Of a stretch of 64,000 nt of DNA, positions 18,592 through 28,036 are shown piece by piece. The stretch lies in NCBI GenBank assembly GCA_963731745.1, contig CAVSWT010000023.1, positions 1-64,000 on the forward strand, in the 5' to 3' direction. The notes beneath the pieces are model-generated. The model saw only the letters and a list, made by a program, of their open reading frames with translations. It did no database searches and was not told the DNA's origin. The position numbers and the translations under genes were made by a program. Within the stretch, counting starts at the first letter, position 1. Every line of letters begins with the position of its first letter. This stretch comes from CAVSWT01 sp963731745 (lineage in GTDB: Bacteria; Bacteroidota; Ignavibacteria; Ignavibacteriales; Ignavibacteriaceae).

Positions 18592-19302
18592 TTGAAATAT
18601 ACAGATCATGTTGAACACTACAAACTTGATGCAGAGTATTATGATTTTTTTACTTATGACAAGTTCATGGAACAGGAACATAGGCGAAGGTATGAATCAA
18701 TATTTAATTTGCTGAAGGTTAAAGAAAATGAAAATATTTTGGAAATCGGTTCCGGTGCAGGGCATGCATTAAAACATATAAAGTCGAGTAAATATTTTCC
18801 TCTCGATGTATCAACTCATAATTTGATAAAGATAAAAAGTAAAACTGAAAAAAAAGTTTTCCCTACAAGTGGAGATGTTTTCAATTTGCCATTTGCTTCT
18901 AATTCATTTGATAAAATAATTCTATCTGAAGTGCTTGAACATTTGGATGATCCGCCCGCCGCTTTGAAAGAAATTTTTAGAGTTTTAAAGAGCGGCGGGA
19001 AATTTCTTGTGTCCGTTCCTTACAAACAAATTCTTACTTACCAAATTTGTATTCATTGTAATAAGCCTACTCCAACTTTAGCTCATCTTCATTCATTCGA
19101 TAAAGAAAAGTTATCAAGCATGCTGAGTAATGCCGGCTTTAAAATAATAAAGAGCTATAAATTTTTAAACAAAGCTCCGCATAGGCTTCATGTATATAGA
19201 ATGCTAAAGTTTCTTCCGTATTCACTTTGGAAATTTTTGGATTCTTCTATTACACTTTTGATTGATAAGCCTTGCTCGATAATGATATTGGGAAGCAAAT
19301 AA
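18592..19302 (+). CDS. Class I SAM-dependent methyltransferase
   Basis: It has 236 residues. The SAM-binding motif I is ILEIGSGAGHALKHI (about residue 47), and the acidic second strand and the motif FDKIILSEVLEHLDDP follow, giving a Methyltransf_11-type fold. The start is a TTG at 18592, supported by AAAGGAA six to eight bases upstream; no nearby ATG fits. The second half (YQICIHCNKPTPTLAHLHSF) resembles methyltransferases of surface glycan or lipid pathways, but the substrate is unknown. Confidence 0.85.
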   Translation: MKYTDHVEHYKLDAEYYDFFTYDKFMEQEHRRRYESIFNLLKVKENENILEIGSGAGHALKHIKSSKYFPLDVSTHNLIKIKSKTEKKVFPTSGDVFNLPFASNSFDKIILSEVLEHLDDPPAALKEIFRVLKSGGKFLVSVPYKQILTYQICIHCNKPTPTLAHLHSFDKEKLSSMLSNAGFKIIKSYKFLNKAPHRLHVYRMLKFLPYSLWKFLDSSITLLIDKPCSIMILGSK

Positions 19303-19357
19303 AATATCTTACCATTTATCTGTAAAATAATTTAAAACAATTGGTATTAGAAATAAA

Positions 19358-19999
19358 TTAAAACTCAGGAAATAATCTAATCGCTATCTTTACCTTTTCC
19401 CCAAACTCATTTGCTTTAGGATTTGAGTTAGGATTTCTTTCTGAACCATCTTTATAAAATAAACCTGTTGAATATAGAGTCCCTATAATTTCTGGTTTAT
19501 CATTTATAGGATATCCGAGTTTTTGCCATCGATTCATCATAATTCTTATATATGCTGTTGCATATAGAATATTCAAAGAATCGTTATCTAATTTTTCAAT
19601 AATTTCTTTAGGCGAATGACTAATATTTAAAATGTTTTTATACTTCTCCCCGCAATAAAAATCACTTATATCTTTATTTAATTGAACTTCAATCCAGTAT
19701 GCAGTTTTCATTTTAACCTGGCAGAATCCAATCGAACTATTTAAACCAGCTTCTGCTAATAAATCATCTAATGCTTTATCTTCCCAAGTATAGTTTAATG
19801 TCCTTTCGACATAGATTACTGCAAATAAAATTTTATAATCAAATTTGAACTTTTGAGAGGCGCTTTTAATCAGTTCAACATGGTTTTTAATTTTAACTAA
19901 AGTTGTATCTGGATTTTCTGCAAATAATTTCAAGCCGAATAAAAACAAAAATGCCGGGATTATAATATAACCCCGGCATAAATTATTTAACTTAAGCAT
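19358..19999 (-). CDS. Secreted protein, possibly lysozyme/transglycosylase-like
   Basis: It has 213 residues with an N-terminal hydrophobic export signal (GYIIIPAFLFLFGLKLFA). A helical region then has an early glutamate (ILFAVIYVERTLNY) and, about 40 residues later, SSIGFCQVKMKTAYWIE. That arrangement resembles the catalytic Glu and the GLMQ-like motif of lytic transglycosylases. The match is loose, so the assignment is tentative. It begins one base after the stop of the 20001-22400 gene, so it is probably co-transcribed downstream of it. Confidence 0.5.
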   Translation of the reverse strand: MLKLNNLCRGYIIIPAFLFLFGLKLFAENPDTTLVKIKNHVELIKSASQKFKFDYKILFAVIYVERTLNYTWEDKALDDLLAEAGLNSSIGFCQVKMKTAYWIEVQLNKDISDFYCGEKYKNILNISHSPKEIIEKLDNDSLNILYATAYIRIMMNRWQKLGYPINDKPEIIGTLYSTGLFYKDGSERNPNSNPKANEFGEKVKIAIRLFPEF

Positions 20000-20000
20000 A

Positions 20001-22400
20001 CTACTTCAACATTATCAGTTTACCCGAATGCTGAAATACGTCATTCGTACTTAATGATTTAGCTTTAAGAACATAAAAATAAATCCCGCTTGACACATTT
20101 GAGCCGTAATCGTTTGTTCCATTCCATTTAATACTTTGATAGCCTGCAGATTTAGATAATGAAAAAGATTTTATCACTCTTCCCATTATGTCATAAATTA
20201 CAAGTTCAATTAAAGATTGATAGGGCAGTGCATAGCTAATATTTGTGTTTGGATTAAATGGATTAGGGAAATTACCAAGCAGCTCGTATCTTTCCGGAAG
20301 ATTCTTTACTGCTAATATTTCTTCAGCATCTCCTTGTTTTGCAACATTAAAATTATTTATGTTGTCCCCTAAATGCTGATGAGCATCAATTGATGCTGGA
20401 GTATTTGGAAAAAGTTCATCAATTTCTTTTGAAACAGCCCTTGCCATTTCAATATTATTTTTATCATTAAAGTAGTATAAAAATTTACTAAATAAAGCCG
20501 CTTCTGCAATATAGCTTTTGCCGTAATTATTCGCAGTTTGATCAATCGAAGATAATCTGCTGTTAATATCATAACCGGCTAATATTAATTCAGCAGAACC
20601 GTATAAATCTTTTACTAGGTTTTTACTTTTTATAGTGCTTAAATAATTAACAAAAAAGGATTTATCTTTTACCTGGCTTGCTTTCCAGAGTAAATCCAAA
20701 GCATAAAAAGATAAAGATGAATCTGGAAATTCATCTATTATATCTTTACAAATTTTTTCAGCAAAATCATATTTTTCCACATCAATTAAATTCCTGGCAT
20801 ATAAAAGTTTCCAGAAGATTTGCCATGAGGGATCGAAACCGCTGCCTGCAATTGAATCTGTTGCAGAACTGCCTGAATTAATTTCATAACTTACAAATTC
20901 ATTGTTAAAAGCTAATTCTTCAGGTGATTGATTTCTATCGACAATAACTTTGCTGAGACTTGAAGTTAAATAGGGAGTGTAGTCAATTGTACTGCCGGAT
21001 AAAGCTCTTATTTTATTGGCATCCGGTGGATTGCTCCCCCACCAATTTAATTCTGCTAAAATAGTACAGTTATTTTCCGCTTGGATTTCCGCAAAACTGT
21101 TTCCATGAATTTTATTATGCCCGGCTTGAATTGTACATGTTTCTCTCCCAAGAAATGGATTTGAATTTCTTAACGCATAAATTCCTTTATTGTTGTTATA
21201 AATATTATTATTTCCATAATATCCTGCTTCTCCTAAATATGCAGATGAATAATCTGCTAATCCAATTCCCGTATAATTATTATAAACTTCGTTATTTCTA
21301 ATATGAGGCGAGGAATAATAATTAACTATACCACTGCCATTATCGTGCACTAAACAGTTTATAATTATTGGTTGCCCCGAAGCGTAATTGGTTCTGTATA
21401 AATAAACACCTGAGGAGAAGCAGTTTTTTATCTCGCAATTATCTATTGTTCCAACTGCTTCATTTACATAAATCCCTCTGTAAGCATTTTTAATTAGAGC
21501 ATTTGAAATGTTTACACTTCCGCCGGAATTAATCTTAATCCCATTTTGAGTTGAAGAATTTGAGGCAATGAAGTCAAATGTGATTTTGTTGTTTGAATTG
21601 CCTATTGCATTTAATGTCCCATTTATTGTTAAAGAAGTAGAAGAATTAAAAGTTAATGTTAATGCTTGCAGCACTTCGGGTTGTGGGTATAAACTTCTGT
21701 TTATTGAAAATGTCTTACCGAAATTTACTGTTACATCTTCGTCTACTATGACATGAGTAAATAATGTATCTCCAGGCATGCTCGCGTCGCAGGGTACATT
21801 ACCATTTAAGTAAAAATCTGTACCAACAGGATTATCCCCTTTATTATACAAGTCTGCCCAAACTCTTATTACCTGTCCTTTTCTCGGAGTAACATCACCA
21901 TAGTTACTATAAACATGAACAGGGGTAATTAAAGGTCTGTTATAATCATAGTCCGTGATAATATCTGCATAATCAGGTGAATAAGGATACTCGCTATCAA
22001 GATAATCAATGTAAAAATAAAATGGTCCTTCTTCAAACCTATTATCATTGATTGTAATTTTGTATAAACCGTAACCAATCCATGTTTTGCCAGGTGTAGG
22101 AGAACCACCTTCAATATGTTGGATATTCCATCTATCATTTCCATAAAGTATATATGAAGTACCAGTAATTGATTGTGTTGTTCCAGATTTAGTATAAGTA
22201 TTACTATAAACCTTTTGCTCTAATGCCGAACCACTAAATCCCATACCTTTCAATGAAATATTTACATTAGCTTGATGACTATTATCTGAAAAGTTTATAG
22301 TCCGAATAGAAAATTCACCCACATATTCAGGTGATTTTTGAGAAAAGATAGTAATACCAAATAAAACTATTAATAAACTTACCAAATATATGATTTTCAC
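20001..22400 (-). CDS. T9SS-secreted right-handed beta-helix protein
   Basis: It has 799 residues: a signal peptide (IIYLVSLLIVLFGITIFS), an N-terminal beta-sandwich region, then a right-handed parallel beta-helix (about residues 250-470) with short Asn/Gly/Tyr-rich turns such as NNEVYNNYTGIGL and GNNNIYNNNKGIYAL. A helical TPR-like segment follows (about 510-670). The C-terminal type IX sorting domain covers the last 90 residues (NFPNPFNPNTNISYALP; IYDIMGRVIK; GSNVSSGIYFYVLKA). The protein is expected to cross the outer membrane by the T9SS and be anchored on the surface or released. No catalytic residues are evident, so a polysaccharide lyase role is only possible. Confidence 0.88.
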   Translation of the reverse strand: MKIIYLVSLLIVLFGITIFSQKSPEYVGEFSIRTINFSDNSHQANVNISLKGMGFSGSALEQKVYSNTYTKSGTTQSITGTSYILYGNDRWNIQHIEGGSPTPGKTWIGYGLYKITINDNRFEEGPFYFYIDYLDSEYPYSPDYADIITDYDYNRPLITPVHVYSNYGDVTPRKGQVIRVWADLYNKGDNPVGTDFYLNGNVPCDASMPGDTLFTHVIVDEDVTVNFGKTFSINRSLYPQPEVLQALTLTFNSSTSLTINGTLNAIGNSNNKITFDFIASNSSTQNGIKINSGGSVNISNALIKNAYRGIYVNEAVGTIDNCEIKNCFSSGVYLYRTNYASGQPIIINCLVHDNGSGIVNYYSSPHIRNNEVYNNYTGIGLADYSSAYLGEAGYYGNNNIYNNNKGIYALRNSNPFLGRETCTIQAGHNKIHGNSFAEIQAENNCTILAELNWWGSNPPDANKIRALSGSTIDYTPYLTSSLSKVIVDRNQSPEELAFNNEFVSYEINSGSSATDSIAGSGFDPSWQIFWKLLYARNLIDVEKYDFAEKICKDIIDEFPDSSLSFYALDLLWKASQVKDKSFFVNYLSTIKSKNLVKDLYGSAELILAGYDINSRLSSIDQTANNYGKSYIAEAALFSKFLYYFNDKNNIEMARAVSKEIDELFPNTPASIDAHQHLGDNINNFNVAKQGDAEEILAVKNLPERYELLGNFPNPFNPNTNISYALPYQSLIELVIYDIMGRVIKSFSLSKSAGYQSIKWNGTNDYGSNVSSGIYFYVLKAKSLSTNDVFQHSGKLIMLK

Positions 22401-22432
22401 TTTATACCTCTATCTTAGTTAATTTATATTTA

Positions 22433-23659
22433 TTACTGAAGACAATAAAAGTATAAATAAGGTCCGGAATCCCATGCAAAGTATAATGAACCATTATAAA
22501 TTGAAGGCGAAGCAGATATACCTCCATCGTTATACGGATACTCCCTTCCAAACATCCACATTAAGTTTTGCCCGTTGTATGCAAAAAGTGCGGAGTATAA
22601 ACTCGAGCCCATATATACGAACCCATTACTTCCTATAACTAGCGGACTATTAAAATTAATAGGTGTAAAAGGAAATTGAACATCCCATTTTAAATTACCG
22701 GTAGAATCAATACAGTTAAATTTATATGTTGCAGCATAAATATTACCCATATTATCCAAACAAGGATCTGCACTTATAATTTCCAGAAGGTACTTCCACT
22801 TTAATTTACCATTAGTATTCACTGCTGATAGATAACGGGACCTCTGCGAAGCAAAATAAATTGTGCCATCTGCTCCTATTTCAATTCCAAATGGATCCAT
22901 ATTTGTACTGCTGCTGTCAATATATGTCCATTTTATTGTTCCATTTGGATTAACTGCCGTCAAAGTTCCGTAGGAAGAATAGTAAATTGTTCCGTCAGAC
23001 GAAATTGAAGGCGAACAATAGCCATCACCCCCGCTTAACTCCCATTTTAGTGATCCATCAGTTGGATTTATAGCTTTAAGTAATTTATAGGTTGTATAAT
23101 AAATTGTTCCATCCTTACCAACAGCGGGAGACGAAACAATAACTTCCCCGGGGTTATGTATCCATTCGAGTTGTCCTGTTGAGGACAATGCATAAAGACC
23201 CCCGCCGTTACCATCATCTGCAAGGGTTCCAATATAAATAGAACCATCATTTCCAATGGCAGGCGATGACCATATTCTGTGAATAGGTGTATATCTCCAT
23301 TTTATTGTTCCGTCCAGATTAATTGCATAAACCGAGCTTGAATCCCAATTACGTGGATTTTCCGTCCCAATATAAATTGTCCCGTTGTCCCCTATCGCCG
23401 GGGAACCTATTAAATCCCCATCAATTGGAATTCTCCATTTGATAGTTACGCTATCGCCACTCGGACCTGTTATTCCTTCAATTGGGGTGTTTACATTTCC
23501 GGTATGTCTGGCGTCATGTCTAAACATTCCCCACTGCGGAACTGAAGATTGAATCCTAGATGGAGGGCTAGTCGGACTTTGACAGCCGAATTCTAAAAAG
23601 ATAACCACAACAAATAAGCAAAACAAAAAAAGGGAATTTCTATAGATTGTGAGAATCAT
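22433..23659 (-). CDS. PQQ-like beta-propeller lipoprotein
   Basis: This 408-residue lipoprotein has a type II signal (LFCLFVVVIFLEFGC, lipobox cysteine about residue 26) followed by a Pro/Ser linker. Then come seven or more propeller repeats of the type SPAIGDNGTIYIGT...YAINLDGTIKWRY, as in PQQ-binding-like/BamB-type propellers. It is probably exposed at the cell envelope or on the surface. It lies 32 bases upstream of the T9SS beta-helix gene, so they probably share a transcript. Its start overlaps the stop of a 26-codon leader frame by four bases. Confidence 0.85.
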   Translation of the reverse strand: MILTIYRNSLFLFCLFVVVIFLEFGCQSPTSPPSRIQSSVPQWGMFRHDARHTGNVNTPIEGITGPSGDSVTIKWRIPIDGDLIGSPAIGDNGTIYIGTENPRNWDSSSVYAINLDGTIKWRYTPIHRIWSSPAIGNDGSIYIGTLADDGNGGGLYALSSTGQLEWIHNPGEVIVSSPAVGKDGTIYYTTYKLLKAINPTDGSLKWELSGGDGYCSPSISSDGTIYYSSYGTLTAVNPNGTIKWTYIDSSSTNMDPFGIEIGADGTIYFASQRSRYLSAVNTNGKLKWKYLLEIISADPCLDNMGNIYAATYKFNCIDSTGNLKWDVQFPFTPINFNSPLVIGSNGFVYMGSSLYSALFAYNGQNLMWMFGREYPYNDGGISASPSIYNGSLYFAWDSGPYLYFYCLQ

Positions 23660-23736
23660 AATGTCTCCATATATATATTTGGGGAACTAAACAGAAGAAT
23701 TAACAAAAACGAAAATAAAAAACGAATTTTTAACAT
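23656..23736 (-). CDS. Possible 26-residue hydrophobic leader peptide
   Basis: A short frame has a good ribosome site (AGGAGG, about 8 bases before ATG at 23736) and encodes a hydrophobic peptide (IRFLFSFLLILLFSS). Its TGA overlaps the ATG of the propeller lipoprotein as ATGA, the usual arrangement for translational coupling. The lipoprotein's own start has only GGAGAC nearby. It may be a leader or a small membrane protein, or the relic of a longer gene. Evidence is positional only. Confidence 0.35.
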   Translation of the reverse strand: MLKIRFLFSFLLILLFSSPNIYMETL

Positions 23737-23789
23737 AACATTAGCCTCCTCTTATTTAAGTAACATGGTTTTAATTAATTGAACTGCCT

Positions 23790-24180
23790 TTAAAGAAGCT
23801 CCCCGAAAAAATATACACCATATGACAGCTCACTACCGACATCCAAAGTATCAAGCTTTACTTTTCCTTTTACCAAAAAAATTTCGGCTGAATCCTTATC
23901 ATAATCATTTAGGAAATAAATTAGTTTGAATGCACCGTTGTATATTGAATCTTCATCTGTAAATAAAATTGTATAATTACCACTTGAATCCGTGCTTACG
24001 CCTCTATTGAGGCTATCTATATAAACTAAACAATTACTATTCTCAGTTTGGTTCTCAAGTATTACTTTGCCTGTAAGTAGTAGAAGTATATATTTGTTTT
24101 TCTGGAGGGTTTGTTATTTCATCTGTGCAGCTTATAATAAATAATAATGATGCAGCTAACATGTAAAATATTTTTTTCAT
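23790..24180 (-). pseudogene. Small lipoprotein with carboxypeptidase-regulatory-like domain, frameshifted
   Basis: This gene is hidden because it is broken. From the ATG at 24180 it reads as a lipoprotein signal ending in LLFIISC at residue 18, then TDEITNPPEK. After that, dropping one A from the run of five at 24097-24101 gives a clean frame (TGKVILENQTENSNCLVYID, GVSTDSSGNYTILFTDED...) to a TAA at 23790. GKVILE...GVSTDSSGNY is typical of the CarboxypepD_reg-like beta-sandwich. The intact product would be about 129 residues. It sits upstream of the propeller lipoprotein on the same strand. Confidence 0.65.
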
Positions 24181-24896
24181 AATCTTTTTTCTTTAAAAAA
24201 AGTTAACAGCTTTCTTATTGTTATGTATAACCAGTAAAAATTTTTTTTTTATAATTAGAAAGCGAATTCTGGAAGTAAAGAAACAAAATGAAGAAATCCG
24301 CAACGCTAAAGTAAGAATTGAAATAATTACCAGGATATGCATTTAAGAATTGTATTATCATAAATTCTCCCGCAGACAGTTAGAGAGAGACGAGAAAATT
24401 TTATGACTTTTTATTTTCAACCCCCAATTCCCTTTAAAATCTAAATTAAACGTAAATCATATTATTTAAAGAGGCAAATTTATTTTTGTTAAATGGAATT
24501 TTTATTTCATCTCCTTACTCATATTCTTTATTTCATAAATACCTATTAAATTTATTCATCTTTCATTCTTTTAATTAAAAAAGTCATTTAAATCTTCTCT
24601 CGATTGATTTGCGTGTTTAAAACTATTTCAATTTCATTTTAAGCCCTGTTCAATTTTGACTTTGGGAGTAAATAATAAGAAAAAAATTGAAGTTAAATAT
24701 TCTTTAGCTAAAGTTTGATTCAGCTATTCACACGCCGCAGCTAAAAAATTCAACATATAATAGTTTCGAAATAATGATAATTGGATAAATAATTATTCAA
24801 ATGGTTCAATGTATTGTAAAAATTTATTAACTTATTTCTGTTTAAAAGAATTTTCATAAGATATAAATAATCATTCATACAAAATTGAGGTTTTAA
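24181..24896. other. 716-base region without a supported gene
   Basis: The region is strongly A+T-rich and holds a run of more than ten T near 24240. A short plus-strand stretch (about 24257-24345) reads as a Lys/Glu-rich helix (RILEVKKQNEEIRNAKVRIE) before a stop; it could be a gene relic but has no start or domain. The right end must contain the pepF promoter. TTGAGG lies at a suitable distance from its ATG. Confidence 0.4.
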
Positions 24897-26780
24897 ATGA
24901 AATCAATTTCTTTCTCTGTTTTTGTTGCTCTAACATTCTTTATTTCCACCGAAGTATACTCTCAAAAAGTTTATGAATCGAGAGATGAAATTCCTGCTGA
25001 GTATAAATGGAATCTTAATGATATTTATAAAAATTGGGACGAGTGGGAAGAAGGGATGAAAGAAGCTCAAAAGAAAATGGATGAAATAGTAAGTTATAAA
25101 GGGAAATTAAAAGAGAGTGAGTCAAATTTACTAAAGGTTATGAAGTTAAATGATGATTTGGGAATTTTATCCTATAAGGTTTATCGCTATCCTCAATTAA
25201 CAAGAGATTCTGATACAAGAGATCAGGCCATAAATGCAAAAATGCAGCAGGTACAAATTTTATTTGCAAAATTCGGAACCGCAACTTCCTGGATAAATCC
25301 TGAAATGCTGCAGATTCCATGGGATACGATGAAAGAATGGCTGAAAGATCCGGAGTTTAAACCATACAGATTTGGAATTGAAAATCTTTATCGTCAGCAA
25401 GAACATGTATTGGATGAGAGCAAGGAAACAATTTTATCCTACTATTCTCGCTTCAATCAAACTCCGTCAGATATTTATACAAATCTTTCCACCACTGATA
25501 TTGATTTTCCGAAAGTTACTTTAGCCGATAGCAGCGAGGTTCAGGCAACGAATGGAAATTATGGGAGAATCTTGGCAACCGATTATAATCAAGATGATAG
25601 AAAAAAAATATTTGATGCTCATTACGGAACATACAAAGAAAATGAAAATACCTATGCTGCGATTTATAGTGCAGTCTGTCAAAGCGATTGGGCTGCAGCG
25701 CAGGCAAGAAATTATAAATCTTGCTTAGAAGCAAATTTAGATGGAAACAATATTCCGGTTGCGGTTTATGAAAATCTTGTAAACACAGTAAAAGCTAATA
25801 CTGAACCATTAAAAAAATATAATGAGCTAAGAAAGAAAATTTTAGGCTTAAAAGAATATCATAGTTATGATGGATCTATTCCTTTAACGGATTATAACCA
25901 AACTTATTCTTACGATGAAGCAAAAAAATATGTTATGGCTTCCGTAATGCCATTGGGAAAAGATTATCAATCCAAATTAGAAACAGCACTTAAAGGCGGA
26001 TGGATTGACGTATTTGAAAATACCGGTAAAAGATCCGGTGCTTACTCGGCAGGAGTTTATGGAGTGCACCCATACATGCTTTTAAATTATAATGAAACTC
26101 TTGATAATGTTTTTACTCTTGGTCATGAACTTGGACATACAATGCATACATTGTTATCATATGAAAATCAGCCGTTTGCAACATCAAGTTATACAATATT
26201 TGTTGCAGAAGTTGCTTCTACTTTTAATGAAGACCTTTTATTAAAATATATGTTGACTCAAACAACAAATCCAAAGGAAAGAATAAATCTTTTACAGCAG
26301 GCAATACGAGGAATTACAGGTACTTTTTATTTCCAAACTTTACTCGCAGATTTTGAATTGCAGGCACATAAATTAGTGGAAGAAGGGAAACCGGTTACCG
26401 CCGAAGTTTTAAATAATATTGCCGATGAATTATTTACAACTTACTACGGTGATTCCTATGATAAAGATGAATTACTAAATAGAGTTTGGGCAAGAATTCC
26501 GCACATATACAGATCACCATATTATGTTTTTCAATATGCAACTTGTTTTGCTTCATCTGCAAAATTGTATAATGACGTAACGACCGGCACTGAAGCTGAA
26601 AAGCAGGCTGCAAAAGAAAGATATTTAAATCTTTTAAAATCCGGTGGAAATGATTATCCAATGGAACAGCTTAAAAAAGCTGGTGTTGATTTAACAAAAC
26701 CTGAAACAGTTAACGCGGTAATTGAACAATTCAGTAAACTTGTTGACCAATTAGAAAATGAAATTAATAAACTAAATTAA
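24897..26780 (+). CDS. pepF: Oligoendopeptidase F (M3 family), exported
   Basis: This zinc peptidase cleaves short peptides. Its 627 residues are close to the PepF length. The active-site motif HELGHTMH has zinc ligands H410 and H414 and catalytic E411, with the third ligand in the helix FVAEVASTFNE about 25 residues later. Unlike most PepF proteins it starts with a signal peptide (ISFSVFVALTFFISTEVYS), so it probably acts in the periplasm. ESRDEIPAEYKWNLNDIY after the signal is the standard PepF N-terminus. It stands alone and ends at a shared terminator with the dodecin gene. Confidence 0.94.
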   Translation: MKSISFSVFVALTFFISTEVYSQKVYESRDEIPAEYKWNLNDIYKNWDEWEEGMKEAQKKMDEIVSYKGKLKESESNLLKVMKLNDDLGILSYKVYRYPQLTRDSDTRDQAINAKMQQVQILFAKFGTATSWINPEMLQIPWDTMKEWLKDPEFKPYRFGIENLYRQQEHVLDESKETILSYYSRFNQTPSDIYTNLSTTDIDFPKVTLADSSEVQATNGNYGRILATDYNQDDRKKIFDAHYGTYKENENTYAAIYSAVCQSDWAAAQARNYKSCLEANLDGNNIPVAVYENLVNTVKANTEPLKKYNELRKKILGLKEYHSYDGSIPLTDYNQTYSYDEAKKYVMASVMPLGKDYQSKLETALKGGWIDVFENTGKRSGAYSAGVYGVHPYMLLNYNETLDNVFTLGHELGHTMHTLLSYENQPFATSSYTIFVAEVASTFNEDLLLKYMLTQTTNPKERINLLQQAIRGITGTFYFQTLLADFELQAHKLVEEGKPVTAEVLNNIADELFTTYYGDSYDKDELLNRVWARIPHIYRSPYYVFQYATCFASSAKLYNDVTTGTEAEKQAAKERYLNLLKSGGNDYPMEQLKKAGVDLTKPETVNAVIEQFSKLVDQLENEINKLN

Positions 26781-26830
26781 AAGTTTGCGATATAAATTAA
26801 ATTTTTAATTCTTTTAGTTAAGAACAATTT

Positions 26831-26880
26831 TAACCTCACTTAATTCTTTCATTTAGTTTAAAAGGAATTGGGTGAGGTTA
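26831..26880. terminator. Bidirectional terminator between pepF and dodecin
   Basis: A 16-base-pair stem (TAACCTCACTTAATTC at 26831-26846 against 26865-26880, with two G-T wobble pairs) encloses an 18-base loop. On the plus strand it is followed by ATTTTTAA and on the minus strand by TTAAAATTGTT. It lies between convergent genes, so it probably serves both. Confidence 0.8.
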
Positions 26881-26884
26881 ATTT

Positions 26885-27094
26885 TTAATCTTCAAGCGTA
26901 AAGCCTACTTTTACTATTACCTGCCAATGATGAACTTTCTGATCTTCAATATGCGCTCTTGTTTCCAATACTTGGAGCCATCTCATATTGCGTACTGATT
27001 TTGCGGCTTTGTCCAATGCATTGTCAACAGCATTCTCAATGCTTTTAGTCGATGTTCCCGCCAGTTCGATTATTTTGTAAACATGATCAGCCAT
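26885..27094 (-). CDS. Dodecin (flavin-binding small protein)
   Basis: The 69-residue product matches the dodecin family over its full length: VYKIIELAGTSTKSIENAVD, then the AAKSVRNMRWLQV helix-strand with the flavin-stacking Trp39, and HHWQVIVKVGFTLED at the end. Dodecins assemble into hollow dodecamers that store or buffer flavins. GGAGTAATAATG gives a good start. It is monocistronic and convergent with pepF. Confidence 0.94.
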   Translation of the reverse strand: MADHVYKIIELAGTSTKSIENAVDNALDKAAKSVRNMRWLQVLETRAHIEDQKVHHWQVIVKVGFTLED

Positions 27095-27313
27095 TATTAC
27101 TCCTATTTTGATTTTGGAAAAAGCTTTGCAAAGGATAATACTAACAAATTAAAATAAGCACAATCAAATAAAAAATTTTGTGAGTTAAATCTAAACCATC
27201 GTTTTAATGAACGAGATGTAGTTATATAATAATATGTAATAACTTTCAACATATGAATGAGAAATATTTTTATTAAATTTAATTTTACTATTCAAATTTT
27301 ACCCGAAATTATT

Positions 27314-28018
27314 ATGAGTTTAGCAAAAGTTCGTGCAGAAGTTAAAGAAAATTCAAACAAAGAATTAGCTGTTTTTCTTCAAAGATTTTTCAAAACGGGG
27401 CCCGGGCAATATGGCGAAGGTGATAAATTTGCAGGTATAAAAGTTCCGGATTCAAGAAAGATTGCTGTAAGGAATTCAGACCTGTCACTGGGTGAAGTAA
27501 AGGAATTATTACATTCTAAGGTTCACGAAGAAAGATTAATAGCTCTTTTAATTTTGGTGCATCAAAATAAAAAAGGTGATGAAGCACAAAGAGAAAAAAT
27601 ATTTAAATTTTATATTAGAAACGCTAAGTTCATCAATAATTGGGATTTAGTTGATTTATCCGCTCCTCAAATTACAGGAGCGTTTTTAATTGATAAAGAC
27701 AAAGATATTTTATTCAAATTGGCTCATTCTAAAAATCTTTGGGAAAAGAGAATCGCCGTACTGTCAACATTTGCTTTTATAAAAATCGGCAGATTTTCAG
27801 AAGCACTTGAAATCTCAAAAATTTTATTAAATGACGACCATGATCTGATTCATAAAGCTGTTGGCTGGATGTTAAGAGAAATCGGTAAAAGAGATTTGAA
27901 TACCGAAGAAAAATTCTTGAAAAAATTTTATAATCAGATGCCGCGAACAATGCTTAGATATGCGATTGAGAAATTTCCGGAAACAAAAAGGCAAAACTAT
28001 TTAAAAGGAAAAATTTAA
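27314..28018 (+). CDS. DNA alkylation repair protein, AlkD-like (HEAT repeats)
   Basis: I start at the ATG at 27314 (MSLAKVRAEVKENSN), which gives 234 residues, the usual AlkD length. The frame is open to 27257, but that adds a non-conserved stretch. The family pattern is clear: GQYGEGDKFAGIKVPDSRKI, then HEERLIALLILV, INNWDLVDLSAP, KNLWEKRIAVLSTF, VGWMLREIGKRD, and a final RTMLRYAIEKFPE. AlkD-type proteins remove alkylated bases using a HEAT-repeat groove with a Trp/Asp/Arg set. The NNWDLVD segment carries the expected Trp and Asp. It is followed at 18 bases by a VOC protein gene. Confidence 0.9.
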   Translation: MSLAKVRAEVKENSNKELAVFLQRFFKTGPGQYGEGDKFAGIKVPDSRKIAVRNSDLSLGEVKELLHSKVHEERLIALLILVHQNKKGDEAQREKIFKFYIRNAKFINNWDLVDLSAPQITGAFLIDKDKDILFKLAHSKNLWEKRIAVLSTFAFIKIGRFSEALEISKILLNDDHDLIHKAVGWMLREIGKRDLNTEEKFLKKFYNQMPRTMLRYAIEKFPETKRQNYLKGKI

Positions 28019-28036
28019 AACCATCAATGCTTATCA

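Noticed and set aside
24257..24345. Lys/Glu-rich stretch reading as a helix, possible coding relic
   Set aside because: No start codon, no ribosome site and no recognisable domain; length under 30 residues. Kept only as a remark on the intergenic region.
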